The notes under the pieces are model-generated. The model had not been told where the DNA came from. It did no database searches and was given only the letters and a program-made list of their open reading frames with translations. A DNA stretch of 64,000 bases from Gammaproteobacteria bacterium (GTDB taxonomy: Bacteria; Pseudomonadota; Gammaproteobacteria; Coxiellales; Coxiellaceae): NCBI GenBank assembly GCA_023266215.1, contig JAHFRQ010000001.1, forward strand, positions 370,110-434,109, given 5' to 3'. Below, in pieces: positions 51,352 through 60,876 of the stretch; positions within the stretch are counted from its first letter, which is position 1, and every line of letters begins with the position of its first letter. The position numbers were made by a program, and so were the translations under genes.

Positions 51352-52524
51352 ATGTTGCAGAATCGTTTATTAGTATTGAGCAAAAACTATAGCTTGTTTT
51401 TATTTGGCGCGCGGGGCGTGGGCAAAAGCACGCTAGTTGAAAATACGTATCGAATTGACACAACACAAAATACTTATATCAATTTATTAGACACAATCGT
51501 TGAAGATCGCTTTGCGCGAAATCCTATGGAACTGGTTTCTATTGTTGATGCCATGTCTCACCAAGAAAAATATGTGGTTATTGATGAAATTCAGAAGGTG
51601 CCCAAATTATTAGATGTTGTGCATTTATTAATTGAAACTAAAAAATGTGGAAAATATTTTATCTTAACGGGTTCGAGTGCGCGTAAATTAAAATTAGCGG
51701 GTGTTAATTTACTGGCCGGCCGCGCATTCGTGAATCATTTGTATCCGTTTTCTTATCTTGAATTGGGCGCTCAATTTGATCTTGCCTCTGCATTATTGTA
51801 CGGCATGTTACCCGGTATTTTTAATTTTAAAGCTCCAGATGAAAAGCAGCAATTTTTACGAGCTTACACACTGACTTATTTAAAAGAAGAAATTTGGGCA
51901 GAGCATTTAATTAAAAATCTTGAGCCTTTTCGAAAATTTTTAGAAGTAGCCGCGCAATCAAACGGAAAAGTTATTAATTATTTAAATATTGCAAGAGATG
52001 TAGGCGTTGATGACAAAACAGTTAAAAATTATTTCTCATTATTAGAAGATACTTTGCTGGGATTTTTATTAGAGCCTTATCATCACTCTTTTCGAAAACG
52101 CTTGCACCAAGCCCCTAAATTTTATTTTTTTGATGTGGGCGTGACGCGCGCCTTAGCACGAATGCTAAGTACTGTACCAATGCCTGGAACAAGCTATTTT
52201 GGCGATTTATTTGAAAGTTTTATTGTCACTGAATGCTTAAAATTGGCTTCTTATTTTCAGCCGGACTATAAATTTTCATACTTAATGACCGGCGCTGGCG
52301 TTGAAATTGACTTGGTGGTTGAAAGGCCAGGAAAGCCATTATTATTAATTGAAATTAAAAGTTCAAATGAAATTCGCGCGGAAGATTTGCGCTTACTACA
52401 AAATATGGTAACTGAAATGGGCTCGTGCGAGGCTGTTTGTTTTTCAAATGAAATACGCAAAAAGAAAATTGGTAGTGTGGCCATTTATCCTTGGGACAAG
52501 GGAATTGCTGAGTATTTTCAATGA
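51352..52524 (+). CDS. AAA_14/DUF4143-type ATPase, locus 4
   Basis: A 390-aa P-loop protein: Walker A GARGVGKS at 19-26, Walker B YVVIDEIQK with the acidic pair at 78-79, TGSSARKLKLAG after it. A winged-helix-like segment (YLNIARDVGVDDKTVKNYFSLLEDT) and the C-terminal VEIDLVVERPGKPLLLIEIK (D...ExK) complete the DUF4143 layout. Its stop overlaps the MFS gene start by 4 bases. Confidence 0.88.
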   Translation: MLQNRLLVLSKNYSLFLFGARGVGKSTLVENTYRIDTTQNTYINLLDTIVEDRFARNPMELVSIVDAMSHQEKYVVIDEIQKVPKLLDVVHLLIETKKCGKYFILTGSSARKLKLAGVNLLAGRAFVNHLYPFSYLELGAQFDLASALLYGMLPGIFNFKAPDEKQQFLRAYTLTYLKEEIWAEHLIKNLEPFRKFLEVAAQSNGKVINYLNIARDVGVDDKTVKNYFSLLEDTLLGFLLEPYHHSFRKRLHQAPKFYFFDVGVTRALARMLSTVPMPGTSYFGDLFESFIVTECLKLASYFQPDYKFSYLMTGAGVEIDLVVERPGKPLLLIEIKSSNEIRAEDLRLLQNMVTEMGSCEAVCFSNEIRKKKIGSVAIYPWDKGIAEYFQ

Positions 52525-53717
52525 CACCAAAATCGTTTTCCATTTTAAAAATCATTTTGCTGCTAGCGCCCTTTGTTTTGGCCTTGCCGGTTGCCATGGA
52601 TATTTATGTGCCGGCGCTGCCGAGTATCGCAACATTATTTCAGGTTTCAGCCGGGAAAATGCAATTAACACTGGCTGTCTTTATGTTTACAGCAGGATTG
52701 ATGCAATTATTTATTGGGCCACTGTCTGATCAGCGTGGCCGTAAATCTATTTGTTTTGTAATGACTTTAATTTTTGCGCTGGGTACCGTGTTATGCGCGC
52801 GTGCTCACAGCGCAAATCAACTTATTATTTTTAGGTGCATTCAAGCGATGGGCGCTTGCGGAATGATGGTCATTGGCTTTGCCATTGTGCGTGATTTATA
52901 TGCCGGGAAAAAATCAGCGCAAGTGTATAGCTATTTAAATGGGCTGATTTCATTTTCGCCGATGTTTGCGCCATTTATCGGCAGCTATTTAGATGTTTAT
53001 TTTGGCTGGCCATCTACTTTTTTAGCTTTGCTTATTATTGCAGGAGCATCTTTAATTGTTATTGCTTTATATTTACCCGAAACATTACATAAAAATAATC
53101 GGGTTTTATTTAATATTTCGATTATAAAAAAATATAAAGAAATTTCCAAAAACCCTATTTTTATGCTATACAATGCGACAGGCGCAATCGGTTTGTCTTA
53201 TTTATATTTATTTTGCTCTATTTCGCCTTATGTGATTATTCGCCTTTTGCATATCCCTGAAATTTATTATGGCCTGTATTTTTGTTTTATGGGAATATCG
53301 TTTTTTATTGGCAGCTTTTTGTCGGGTTATATTGTTCATCGTTTAGGTATTTTTAATACTGTTATTCTCGGTATTTTTATCACATTAATGGGCGGTATCA
53401 CCATGACGCTGTGGTATTTTATCACGGGCTTAACGATTCATAATTTTATTTGGCCGATGCTATTAATTGGCATTGGCGGCACATTCTGCATGGGAGCTGG
53501 CAATGGCGGCGCGATGGAGCCTTTTGCTGAAAATGCAGGTGCAGCATCTGCATTGGGCGGCGCGATTCGATTTGTTTTTTCGTCTCTTCTGGGTTCGTTA
53601 CTAATTACTACCAAAGTAACATCAACTTTACCACTTGCCATTCCTGCTGTTATTTTTAGCATTATTGAATTAATTGTTTTTCTGAAATATAAAAATCTAT
53701 TAAAATTTTCTGAATGA
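52521..53717 (+). CDS. MFS multidrug transporter, Bcr/CflA family
   Basis: A 398-aa, 12-helix drug/proton antiporter. The start is followed by LALPVAMDIYVPALPSIATLF, typical of Bcr/CflA, and the loop GPLSDQRGRKSI is the MFS signature. It is coupled to the ATPase gene upstream. The last 88 bases of this gene plus the next intergenic bases are duplicated at 55142-55230. Confidence 0.92.
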   Translation: MTPKSFSILKIILLLAPFVLALPVAMDIYVPALPSIATLFQVSAGKMQLTLAVFMFTAGLMQLFIGPLSDQRGRKSICFVMTLIFALGTVLCARAHSANQLIIFRCIQAMGACGMMVIGFAIVRDLYAGKKSAQVYSYLNGLISFSPMFAPFIGSYLDVYFGWPSTFLALLIIAGASLIVIALYLPETLHKNNRVLFNISIIKKYKEISKNPIFMLYNATGAIGLSYLYLFCSISPYVIIRLLHIPEIYYGLYFCFMGISFFIGSFLSGYIVHRLGIFNTVILGIFITLMGGITMTLWYFITGLTIHNFIWPMLLIGIGGTFCMGAGNGGAMEPFAENAGAASALGGAIRFVFSSLLGSLLITTKVTSTLPLAIPAVIFSIIELIVFLKYKNLLKFSE

Positions 53718-54149
53718 TTACTTGATTTCTTTTATTAACAAATCAAGTAATTCATGTTCTTTTAAAAAAACTAAATCTTTTTGAATGACTTGTGAAATTA
53801 ATTTTTCGACATTTTTATTCATGCGCTGCGTTAACAGCCCGTGTGTTTTGGGAGGCGCAATAATAACGAGCTGATTAAACTGATCGTGCGTTCTTGCTTC
53901 ATCTAATGCATTGCATAACTCAAGCATAAACTGATCTATTTTAATTTCTTTGGGATCAGTCTGCTGTGAATAGGCGCCATGACCGCCGGCATCACTTTTA
54001 TAACGTCCTGCGCTGTCTGACACGAGATCAAAGTCTTTTTCTCGGTTTTCTGGATGATTAATTTCTTTGATTAAATTAAGCTTTTTATCTGCTTTACAAA
54101 AAGAAAAAATGCGGCATTGATTTGAATTTGTTAACACTATCCATTGCAT
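53718..54149 (-). CDS. host-attachment family protein
   Basis: A 143-aa protein matching the 'protein required for attachment to host cells' family: WIVLTNSNQCRIF at the start, then GRYKSDAGGHGAYSQQTDPKE and LVIIAPPKTHGLLTQRMNK. The fold is related to baeRF/eRF1 domain 1-like proteins. Its stop is immediately next to the MFS stop (convergent). Confidence 0.85.
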   Translation of the reverse strand: MQWIVLTNSNQCRIFSFCKADKKLNLIKEINHPENREKDFDLVSDSAGRYKSDAGGHGAYSQQTDPKEIKIDQFMLELCNALDEARTHDQFNQLVIIAPPKTHGLLTQRMNKNVEKLISQVIQKDLVFLKEHELLDLLIKEIK

Positions 54150-54268
54150 AGTACCACTCCTTTGAAAATCTATTGTAGCTGGTTTACCACAACTTTTACT
54201 AGAGTTTAATAATTTGTTGCTATATATTATGTATTACAAATGGAGTTTAATGGATTGGGAGTGCGCCG

Positions 54269-54424
54269 ATGATGGCATCACTGTTTTCTTTATGGTTTCT
54301 GGTCACTATAGCTGCCTGGACTGGATTTCGACGAACCGCGATTACCTTATTTGTCATAACATTGCTGCTGGCTTGCATTGTGTTTAATCATCATTTGACA
54401 TCATCGATTAATATTCAATTATAA
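54269..54424 (+). CDS. small membrane protein (DUF5993-like)
   Basis: A 51-aa protein, MMASLFSLWFLVTIAAWTGF then RRTAITLFVITLLLACIVFN, with two transmembrane helices around an RR turn and a following HH. Small proteins of this shape regularly precede dsbB-type genes and are annotated DUF5993. It lies 11 bases before the DsbB gene; the RBS TGGGAGTG precedes the ATG. Confidence 0.75.
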   Translation: MMASLFSLWFLVTIAAWTGFRRTAITLFVITLLLACIVFNHHLTSSINIQL

Positions 54425-54435
54425 CTGAGGTAAAA

Positions 54436-54987
54436 ATGAAGCCTTTTCAAAATAAACGATTATTTGTTTTTCTAAATGCGATTGAAGTCATAGGTATTTT
54501 TATTGTTTTATTAATGGCAAGTTCATTTGAATTTATTTTTCATGAATTGCCTTGTCCGCTTTGTTTATTGCAACGTGTTGGCATGGTTGGTATTTGCATT
54601 GGCTTATTATTAAATCTTCGATTTAAAGCACATCCTGCGCATTATTCTTTAACGTTACTCAGCGCTTTATTGACAGGATTTGTTGCGCTACGACAAGTTG
54701 CGCTACATGTTGTACCAGGCACAGGCAGTTATGGTGATCCAATTTTTGGTTATCACTTATATACTTGGTCGTTTATATTATCAATGTGCGTTTTAATTTA
54801 TACATCGATTGTATTAGCATTTGGCGCGCAATACGATGGAAAACATTTGCAAACTACTTCGTGGAAAACAGCAGTGAATTTTTGCTTTGCATTGGTTGCG
54901 GCTATTATCATTGTCAACGTTGCTTCAACTTATGCTGAATGCGGCTTAAAAGCCTGTCCCGATAATCCGACAAGTTATTTTGGATAA
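54436..54987 (+). CDS. DsbB-family disulphide bond formation protein
   Basis: A 183-aa membrane protein with four to five helices. The periplasmic CPLC motif is in HELPCPLCLLQRVGM; a later Cys pair is AECGLKACPDNP. It probably passes electrons from a periplasmic thiol oxidase to quinone. It is in an operon with the small upstream membrane protein. Confidence 0.9.
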   Translation: MKPFQNKRLFVFLNAIEVIGIFIVLLMASSFEFIFHELPCPLCLLQRVGMVGICIGLLLNLRFKAHPAHYSLTLLSALLTGFVALRQVALHVVPGTGSYGDPIFGYHLYTWSFILSMCVLIYTSIVLAFGAQYDGKHLQTTSWKTAVNFCFALVAAIIIVNVASTYAECGLKACPDNPTSYFG

Positions 54988-55028
54988 TATGCTGCGTGCA
55001 GCTCAAGTCGCGCTTGACCAGCTATAAA

Positions 55029-55134
55029 TTAAGGCGAAATGCTACCACTTAATATTATCCACCATAATGCCGAACCCAGCACAACACCCAAAACCATTGC
55101 TGCCGCGTAATTAAAATTCTGATGCGTCGAGCCA
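55029..55134 (-). pseudogene. C-terminal remnant of a LysE/RhtB-type exporter
   Basis: Read leftward it encodes GSTHQNFNYAAAMVLGVVLG then SALWWIILSGSISP and a stop. The GVxLGSALWWxxLS pattern is typical of the last helices of LysE/RhtB amino-acid exporters. No N-terminal part is present, and the right edge adjoins the duplicated MFS tail. Confidence 0.6.
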
Positions 55135-55141
55135 ATACCCC

Positions 55142-55230
55142 GCTGTTATTTTCAGCATTATTGAATTAATTGTTTTTCTGAAATATAAAAATCTATTAAA
55201 ATTTTCTGAATGATTACTTGATTTCTTTTT
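55142..55230 (+). pseudogene. duplicated 3' end of the Bcr/CflA MFS gene
   Basis: GCTGTTATTTTCAGCATTAT to GATTACTTGATTTCTTTT matches 53646-53733 almost perfectly over 88 bases, including the stop and the first bases beyond it. It is an extra copy lying just upstream of the secreted protein gene. The interval 54988-55322 therefore consists of two gene-tail remnants and an AT-rich leader. Confidence 0.92.
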
Positions 55231-55322
55231 TTAAATATAAAACAATAAGTTACAATGCAAAGTTAATTTTATTATTGTTTCTGCTATACTATCTATAAGA
55301 AAGCAAAGAAATCGGGGGATTG

Positions 55323-55985
55323 ATGACGAATAAAAATAATAAGTCGTTGATTTTAAAGCTGATTAGGTTGGCCCCACTAGTCTTGACTTTAATTTTATTA
55401 TCATCAAACACTATTGCTTCGCAAGTTACATTTAGCGTTGATCCTGCATCAACTTGTATTGCAGCGGGCCTTTGCACAACCTCTGGCGGCACCGCGACAA
55501 CTACCGCCCCCGTGGTCGTCACTCCAACCGTGGTCGTCACTCCAACCGCCTATTATACGACTCAGCAGGCGGCCACATACTCTGTGTGTCGTAACCACTT
55601 TAGTCCCTACAACCTGACAATAACTGGCGGATATTACTACACCAGCTCCAGTGTCTATGGTAAATGCAGCATTCCTCCCGCCACCTCTCTTGCTAACTGT
55701 CAAACAGCCGCTGTCAATCAAACCTACAATTACGGCGCCACTGCTGTATTACCTTCTGCCGATACCTGTGTTTATATCCCTGCTGGATTAACTTCTCGGC
55801 AAGAAGTTACGGCCATGCAATGCGCTGTTATCAAGGGATTAAATGAAGGACAATGGGTTTTTCTCGACGCTATTAACCATTGCAAGGTTCCCAGCAACGT
55901 AACGAACCTCGCTGAATGCCAAGCAGCGGCAAAAGCAACAGCTCTTGGTGATGCAAACAGTTGTCTTGCAATGCCTCAGAAATAA
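55323..55985 (+). CDS. secreted Cys- and Thr-rich protein of unknown function
   Basis: A 220-aa protein from ATG 55323 (GGGGGA upstream) with a signal peptide (LVLTLILLSSNTIASQ). A tandem 18-bp duplication at 55512-55547 encodes VVVTPT twice within a Thr/Pro/Val-rich linker. Beyond it are about eight Cys residues in a repeated pattern (NCQTAAVNQTYNYG and ECQAAAKATALGDANSC), suggesting disulphide-bonded repeats. No family is recognised. GC content is visibly higher than in the neighbours. Confidence 0.7.
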   Translation: MTNKNNKSLILKLIRLAPLVLTLILLSSNTIASQVTFSVDPASTCIAAGLCTTSGGTATTTAPVVVTPTVVVTPTAYYTTQQAATYSVCRNHFSPYNLTITGGYYYTSSSVYGKCSIPPATSLANCQTAAVNQTYNYGATAVLPSADTCVYIPAGLTSRQEVTAMQCAVIKGLNEGQWVFLDAINHCKVPSNVTNLAECQAAAKATALGDANSCLAMPQK

Positions 55986-56001
55986 TTTTTTGTGCAGTTT
56001 G

Positions 56002-57195
56002 TCAGACAAGCCTCAATCGCCTTGTTTTGATGACACAAAATAGCAAAATCACAGTGATTATAATAAAAAAGTTTATAATCATCCCGATATTTCGAAATGA
56101 TCCCACGTAAGTGTAACCTGCAATTTGAAGTGCGATTGATGTAAAAATAAGTCGTCCACCTTGCATAATCGCTGACACCTGTCCTTTTGCCTCTGGCATA
56201 AAATTCAAACAAATCGGATAAAGCAAAGTGCTTGGAATAATTTGCCCCGCGACAAAAATAAGCATAGACAGCGTAATGAGCAATGGGTTCGCGCTATTTA
56301 AAACAGAAAGCACAGCAATCATCACAATACTTATCATAAAAATTTGCAAAGTAATAATCAGCATTTTTTGCTGATTATAATTTTTATTTTTAATCATAAA
56401 ACCAAACACAATACTGCCAATTGCAAACACCAGCGCTAATATGCCTTGATAAAATCCAAAGTGCTGAAGACTTACGCCAAACTCTTTTATGTATAACAGC
56501 GGCGACATACCGACAAAAATCCAATACGGTACAAAGCTAAAAAGAAACATAGCAATTAACAGCATTAACGGCTTTGATCGAAATACGTGAATATAACCGT
56601 GTGGTAAAATTGCTTCTGGATTTTTGGGTATTTTATAAGATGGAATAAAAAGCAGTGTCATCAATAATGTAATTAATCCTAATATTAATAGCGCCGCAAA
56701 ATTACCTTGCCAATGAAAATACAAAGCAATATAACTACCAAGAACAGGCGCTGCGGCGACCGCAGTATTCATAGAGCCATTTAACATTGCCATTAAAAAC
56801 TGTTGTTGTTTAATGGGATAAATATCCGCAATAATTAAAAAACTTAAAATAGCCGGAGCGGCGATGCCAATACCTTGCAATAATCGACCGACCAGTAGAA
56901 AGCCATAGTCTTTTTCGCATAAGCATAAAATACTGCCAATAATAAAAATAATGAGTCCAAGCAAAATAATGGGTTTGCGGCCAACGCGATCTGCAAGCTT
57001 ACCGACGAAAAATAAGCTTGCGCAATACCCTGTAAAATTAATAGATAATAGTGCTTCAACCCAAAAAGGTGTTAAATTAAAATAACGTTGTAATTGCGGA
57101 AAACTGGGAACAAATAAATCAAACTCCATGCCAGTTAATAAATCCATAAAAATAATGGCGATTAAGATCATGCTTGCATTATAATTTTTTTTCAT
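56002..57195 (-). CDS. MFS multidrug transporter (Bcr/CflA/EmrD-like)
   Basis: A 397-aa, 12-helix protein. MDLLTGMEFDLFVPSFPQLQ and GKLADRVGRKPIIL (MFS loop) place it with drug-efflux antiporters. It is related to, but not the same as, the transporter at 52521. Divergent from the TSUP-family gene. Confidence 0.88.
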   Translation of the reverse strand: MKKNYNASMILIAIIFMDLLTGMEFDLFVPSFPQLQRYFNLTPFWVEALLSINFTGYCASLFFVGKLADRVGRKPIILLGLIIFIIGSILCLCEKDYGFLLVGRLLQGIGIAAPAILSFLIIADIYPIKQQQFLMAMLNGSMNTAVAAAPVLGSYIALYFHWQGNFAALLILGLITLLMTLLFIPSYKIPKNPEAILPHGYIHVFRSKPLMLLIAMFLFSFVPYWIFVGMSPLLYIKEFGVSLQHFGFYQGILALVFAIGSIVFGFMIKNKNYNQQKMLIITLQIFMISIVMIAVLSVLNSANPLLITLSMLIFVAGQIIPSTLLYPICLNFMPEAKGQVSAIMQGGRLIFTSIALQIAGYTYVGSFRNIGMIINFFIIITVILLFCVIKTRRLRLV

Positions 57196-57304
57196 TGGGC
57201 AAGCCTGTTGTTAATTATTTTCTCTGTATAAAAATATAATATAGGTTTAATAGCTTGTAAAACAAGCTTTCTTAGGCCAAAATGATCTTTTTAACGGCAC
57301 GAAC

Positions 57305-58069
57305 ATGACCCATTTGCATTTTTATCTCTATTTTATACTGACTTTCGTCGCTTTTATTGCGGCAACGATTGATACGCTGGCGGGCGGTGGCGGCCTGATT
57401 ACTGTGCCTGCGATTTTGCTTGCTGGCATGAATCCCGTCATGGCGCTCGGGACCAGTAAATTGCAATCTGCTATCGGTGAACTATCAGCCTGTTTGTATT
57501 TTATGAAAGATAAAAACGTCAATTATAAAGTGCTTAAAATGGGTTTGTTATTTGTGATTATGGGCTCTATTATTGGAACCGTTTTATTGCAAATAACGCC
57601 GACGGTTAAATTAGAAGATATTATTCCGTGGTTATTATTATCTGTTTTAATTTATTTTATTTGGACGCAGCGCTCAAAATTTCAAAATAATACCAATCAA
57701 ATTTTAATTTTTGGAAATAAAAAATTATTTGGACTAGGTTCCGTGATTGGCTTTTATAACGGATTTTTCGGGCCCGGAACGGGTTCAATCTGGGCATTAG
57801 CGTTAATGCGCGTGTTTAAATTAAATTTACAGCAGGCAACGATTTATGCAAAGCCGTTAAATTTAGCAGGGAATTTAAGTGCGCTCTCTATTTTTATTGT
57901 CGCTGGTCGCGTTAATTTTTTGGCGGCGCTGTTGATGGGCTTGGGATCTTATGTGGGTGGAAAGTGTGGCGCATCACTGGTTATTTATAAAGATATCAAA
58001 TGGCTAAAAATTACTTTTTTATTAATCATGTCAGTGAGCACCGCTGCGACGTTTTGGAAGTATTATTGA
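57305..58069 (+). CDS. TauE/SafE (TSUP) family permease
   Basis: A 254-aa protein with about eight helices. The signature is DTLAGGGGLITVPAILLAGM, repeated later as GFYNGFFGPGTGSIWALAL, which shows the internal duplication of the family. Probably exports sulphite, sulphoacetate or another organic anion. Confidence 0.9.
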   Translation: MTHLHFYLYFILTFVAFIAATIDTLAGGGGLITVPAILLAGMNPVMALGTSKLQSAIGELSACLYFMKDKNVNYKVLKMGLLFVIMGSIIGTVLLQITPTVKLEDIIPWLLLSVLIYFIWTQRSKFQNNTNQILIFGNKKLFGLGSVIGFYNGFFGPGTGSIWALALMRVFKLNLQQATIYAKPLNLAGNLSALSIFIVAGRVNFLAALLMGLGSYVGGKCGASLVIYKDIKWLKITFLLIMSVSTAATFWKYY

Positions 58070-58133
58070 TTTAAGAAGAGATGAAAATTGTGCTAAGCCA
58101 GGGGTTTTGTTATTAAAAAAATCCGCATCAATA

Positions 58134-58399
58134 TTTTAGAATTGCGATCCCAGGCATGCTTTTTCAGACTTGTTTTTGGGTTGTGAATTATTATTATATT
58201 CTGTAATTATTCAGCCTCTCACAGCAATTAACTAGAAAGTCCCCTCTCCCGCAAGCGTTTTTAGCGCAGCGGGAGAGAGGGACAGGGTGAGGGTTTTTGA
58301 AAACTCCGCGATGGATGAGCCTCATTCGCGTTAATTATGCATTCAATTTAAAACAAGTCTGAAAAAGCATGCCTGGCATTGCAAAATTGCGAATTGTAA
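58134..58399. mobile_element. MITE-like element R3 with terminal inverted repeats
   Basis: About 266 bp. The left end TTTTAGAATTGCGATCCCAG then GCATGCTTTTTCAGACTTG is mirrored at 58351-58399 by AAAACAAGTCTGAAAAAGCA then TGCCTGG. The interior contains an R4 REP-like palindrome (58240-58301). A partial second copy lies at 61641-61797. No ORF inside; consistent with a non-autonomous element. 58070-58133 holds nothing recognisable. Confidence 0.75.
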
Positions 58400-58404
58400 G
58401 GGCA

Positions 58405-59013
58405 TCAAACTTTTTCAGCACCAACACTTTCATGCGTCCACTTTTTTGTTGTTGGTGCTGTGTAATTTTCAAATGAATTAATGAGCTCGTTCGGTGATTC
58501 ATTTAAAATAATCATGTCGCGATAAATTTGCTTCATAAAGCCTTGTGAAACCGCGTGATCTAAAAATTTTAATAGGTAATCGTAATATCCCGTACTATTT
58601 AATATCCCGCACGGTTTTGCGTGATAACTTAATTGTGCAAGCGTATACACTTCAAAAAATTCATCTAATGATCCTGAGCCACCTGGCATCATGATAAATC
58701 CATCTGAAAGCTCTGCCATTTTTGCTTTTCGTTCATGCATGGTATTTACAACATGTATTTCAGTTAGTTTTTCATGTGCCAATTCGACATCAACTAAATG
58801 CCTTGGAATAACGCCAATTACTTTCGCATTATTGCTTAACATACGATTCGCAATTTTACCCATCATGCCAATTTTTCCACCGCCATAAACTAACGTGATA
58901 TTTTTTTCACTTAATGCGTCAGCGCATTTTTCTGCAAGCTCACCATAGCAATCTAAATTGCCAGCGCTAGAACCACAATAAACAGCGATGTTATTTATTT
59001 TATAAATACTCAT
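58405..59013 (-). CDS. LOG-family protein (cytokinin riboside 5'-monophosphate phosphoribohydrolase-like)
   Basis: A 202-aa Rossmann-fold protein of the TIGR00730/LOG family. VYGGGKIGMMGKIA and MMPGGSGSLDEFFEVYTL (PGGxGxxxE) are diagnostic. It probably hydrolyses nucleoside 5'-monophosphates. Its start overlaps the upstream membrane protein gene by 4 bases. Confidence 0.92.
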   Translation of the reverse strand: MSIYKINNIAVYCGSSAGNLDCYGELAEKCADALSEKNITLVYGGGKIGMMGKIANRMLSNNAKVIGVIPRHLVDVELAHEKLTEIHVVNTMHERKAKMAELSDGFIMMPGGSGSLDEFFEVYTLAQLSYHAKPCGILNSTGYYDYLLKFLDHAVSQGFMKQIYRDMIILNESPNELINSFENYTAPTTKKWTHESVGAEKV

Positions 59014-59957
59014 ATTACAGCCTCTATTTTTTGAATTAGCGATAATCGTGTTGACACAACTCTCGCAGAATTATTAATACCAAATAACATGGTTGCCCCA
59101 AAAAGAAACGCATAAATACTTTGCTGCGCCTTGCCTTTTGAGGCAATAGAAAAAGCAGGTGATAACCCTAAGATATTAGGAATAACCATTATGCTTGCAA
59201 AAAAGCTTAGAAACGAGCGAATAAAATCCAATACAAAACTTAATGTCCATATTATTTTTTCAAATTGATTTTTGTTTTCAGATAAAGGCGATTCAATAAA
59301 TTCTTTAGCGGTTATTAGATTTTCTTTTTTTATTAATACAACATAACAAAGCACCCATTCAAAAATAAGCAAAACTCCCATTGTTACGCTTAATACATCC
59401 ATTTCCATTGGGATTTTTCCTTTTTCAAAAACAGTTGTTTGCACTAAAATTCCTGCAAACATAGATGCAATCCAAATGCCTGATTTCGGACAGGACATAA
59501 CAAAGGCGGAAATTAAATTTGAATGACCATTTTTTATTTCTAAAATAGGTTGAGAAAAAATTGCAAATAACGCCATTAAGAAATTAATTGTTCCATATGA
59601 AATCTGCGTTATATTATTTTTTTGAATCAACATTTTGAAATCAGGATCAAGCTGTGCAATATTAAACGCTGAGAAAATAACGCCCATGCGCGCGATGGTA
59701 AAAATAAATTTTTCATATTGCGTTATTTTTTGAGGCTCATTGCGATAAGTTTTCAATGCATGAATCGATGTCGTTGATAAAATAGCAATCGATGCGGTTG
59801 CATAACAAAAATAATCGCCTGATGATTCTTTTAATTTATCAGCTTTGCCGCAAGCAAATATCAAATTGCGGGTACCAAAAAAAATGCCGGCAAAGGCGCG
59901 CAGAAAATTAAATTTTTCTGAAAAATCATACGCTTTTTGAAAATAATATTTTGTCAT
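59010..59957 (-). CDS. multi-pass membrane protein of unknown function
   Basis: A 315-aa protein with roughly seven to eight hydrophobic segments. The N-terminus (YYFQKAYDFSEKFNFLRAFA) is polar. No family is recognised. Co-transcribed with the LOG gene (4-base overlap) and divergent from the TrmB-like regulator, which may control it. Confidence 0.65.
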   Translation of the reverse strand: MTKYYFQKAYDFSEKFNFLRAFAGIFFGTRNLIFACGKADKLKESSGDYFCYATASIAILSTTSIHALKTYRNEPQKITQYEKFIFTIARMGVIFSAFNIAQLDPDFKMLIQKNNITQISYGTINFLMALFAIFSQPILEIKNGHSNLISAFVMSCPKSGIWIASMFAGILVQTTVFEKGKIPMEMDVLSVTMGVLLIFEWVLCYVVLIKKENLITAKEFIESPLSENKNQFEKIIWTLSFVLDFIRSFLSFFASIMVIPNILGLSPAFSIASKGKAQQSIYAFLFGATMLFGINNSARVVSTRLSLIQKIEAVI

Positions 59958-60044
59958 GATTGAGAGTCTAAAAGATGAGCTATATTATGTCAATATAATT
60001 GAAATATATTTTAAAATATCTTGCAACTAATTGTATTTTATAAT

Positions 60045-60072
60045 ATTATGTTGTCATATTTGGCGACATAAT
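60045..60072. promoter_or_regulatory. palindrome upstream of the TrmB-like gene
   Basis: ATTATGTTG (60045-60053) and CGACATAAT (60064-60072), one mismatch, lie 11 bases before the regulator's ATG in the divergent promoter region. A likely operator for the TrmB-like protein, inferred. Confidence 0.5.
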
Positions 60073-60083
60073 TCTAGGTAATC

Positions 60084-60824
60084 ATGGAAATTAATTTAGC
60101 AAACTCTTTAAATCATATTGGTTTAAATCATAACGAGGCCATGATTTACGAGGCTTTATTATCGTCAGGGCCAACAACTATTTTGCTACTGGCTAAATCT
60201 ACCGGCATAAAACGCTCGACTGTTTATAATACGGTGGATTCGTTAGTTTCAAAAGGTTTGGTGCATCATGAAATTGTAGGCGCCAAAAAATTAATCGCCG
60301 CTGAAAATCCGGATCAATTAAATTTAATGCTATCAAAACAGAAACAATTATTAGAATCCATTTTGCCAAGATTGCAAGCATTGCATACTGATATGAGACC
60401 ATCAGAAAGCTTAATCAAGCAATTTCACGGCCTTCAAGGTATTCGCGCTGTTTATTCGAATTTACTCAATGACTTAAATGATGGCGATGACTATTTGGTT
60501 ATTTCAGATCAAAGCAAGTGGCACAATTTAGATCCTGAATTTTTTGAGCATTTTATCAAAAAGCGCGCGAAATTAAATTTAAAAATAAAATTATTATTGC
60601 AAGATACGACGCATGCTAAAAAATATCAAAAAAAACAAGACGAGTATAACGAAACCATTAAATTATTACCAACGCATATTAATTTAAATATTAATATGGT
60701 GATCACGAAAAACAAAATAGTGCACGTGCATTTAATTAATCCTATTTTTGCACTTGTTATTGAGAATAAAAGCTTTATTCAAATGCACCAGGTGCTATTT
60801 AATTTATTGTGGGATGTTTTTTAA
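60084..60824 (+). CDS. TrmB-family transcriptional regulator
   Basis: A 246-aa regulator. The N-terminal winged helix is LLLAKSTGIKRSTVYNTVDS then LVSKGLVHHE, followed by a coiled linker and a TrmB-like effector domain (GLQGIRAVYSNLLNDLNDGDDYLVIS). TrmB proteins often sense sugars; the ligand here is unknown. It probably controls itself and the divergent membrane-LOG operon. Confidence 0.85.
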   Translation: MEINLANSLNHIGLNHNEAMIYEALLSSGPTTILLLAKSTGIKRSTVYNTVDSLVSKGLVHHEIVGAKKLIAAENPDQLNLMLSKQKQLLESILPRLQALHTDMRPSESLIKQFHGLQGIRAVYSNLLNDLNDGDDYLVISDQSKWHNLDPEFFEHFIKKRAKLNLKIKLLLQDTTHAKKYQKKQDEYNETIKLLPTHINLNINMVITKNKIVHVHLINPIFALVIENKSFIQMHQVLFNLLWDVF

Positions 60825-60876
60825 TTTTGAAATAAGACGCGATATGGTGCACAGGGCTAGCCGATGCGCACTACTC

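Noticed and set aside
55289..55540. Leftward ORF over the start of the secreted protein gene
   Set aside because: It is the antisense shadow of the signal peptide and repeat region, with no RBS.
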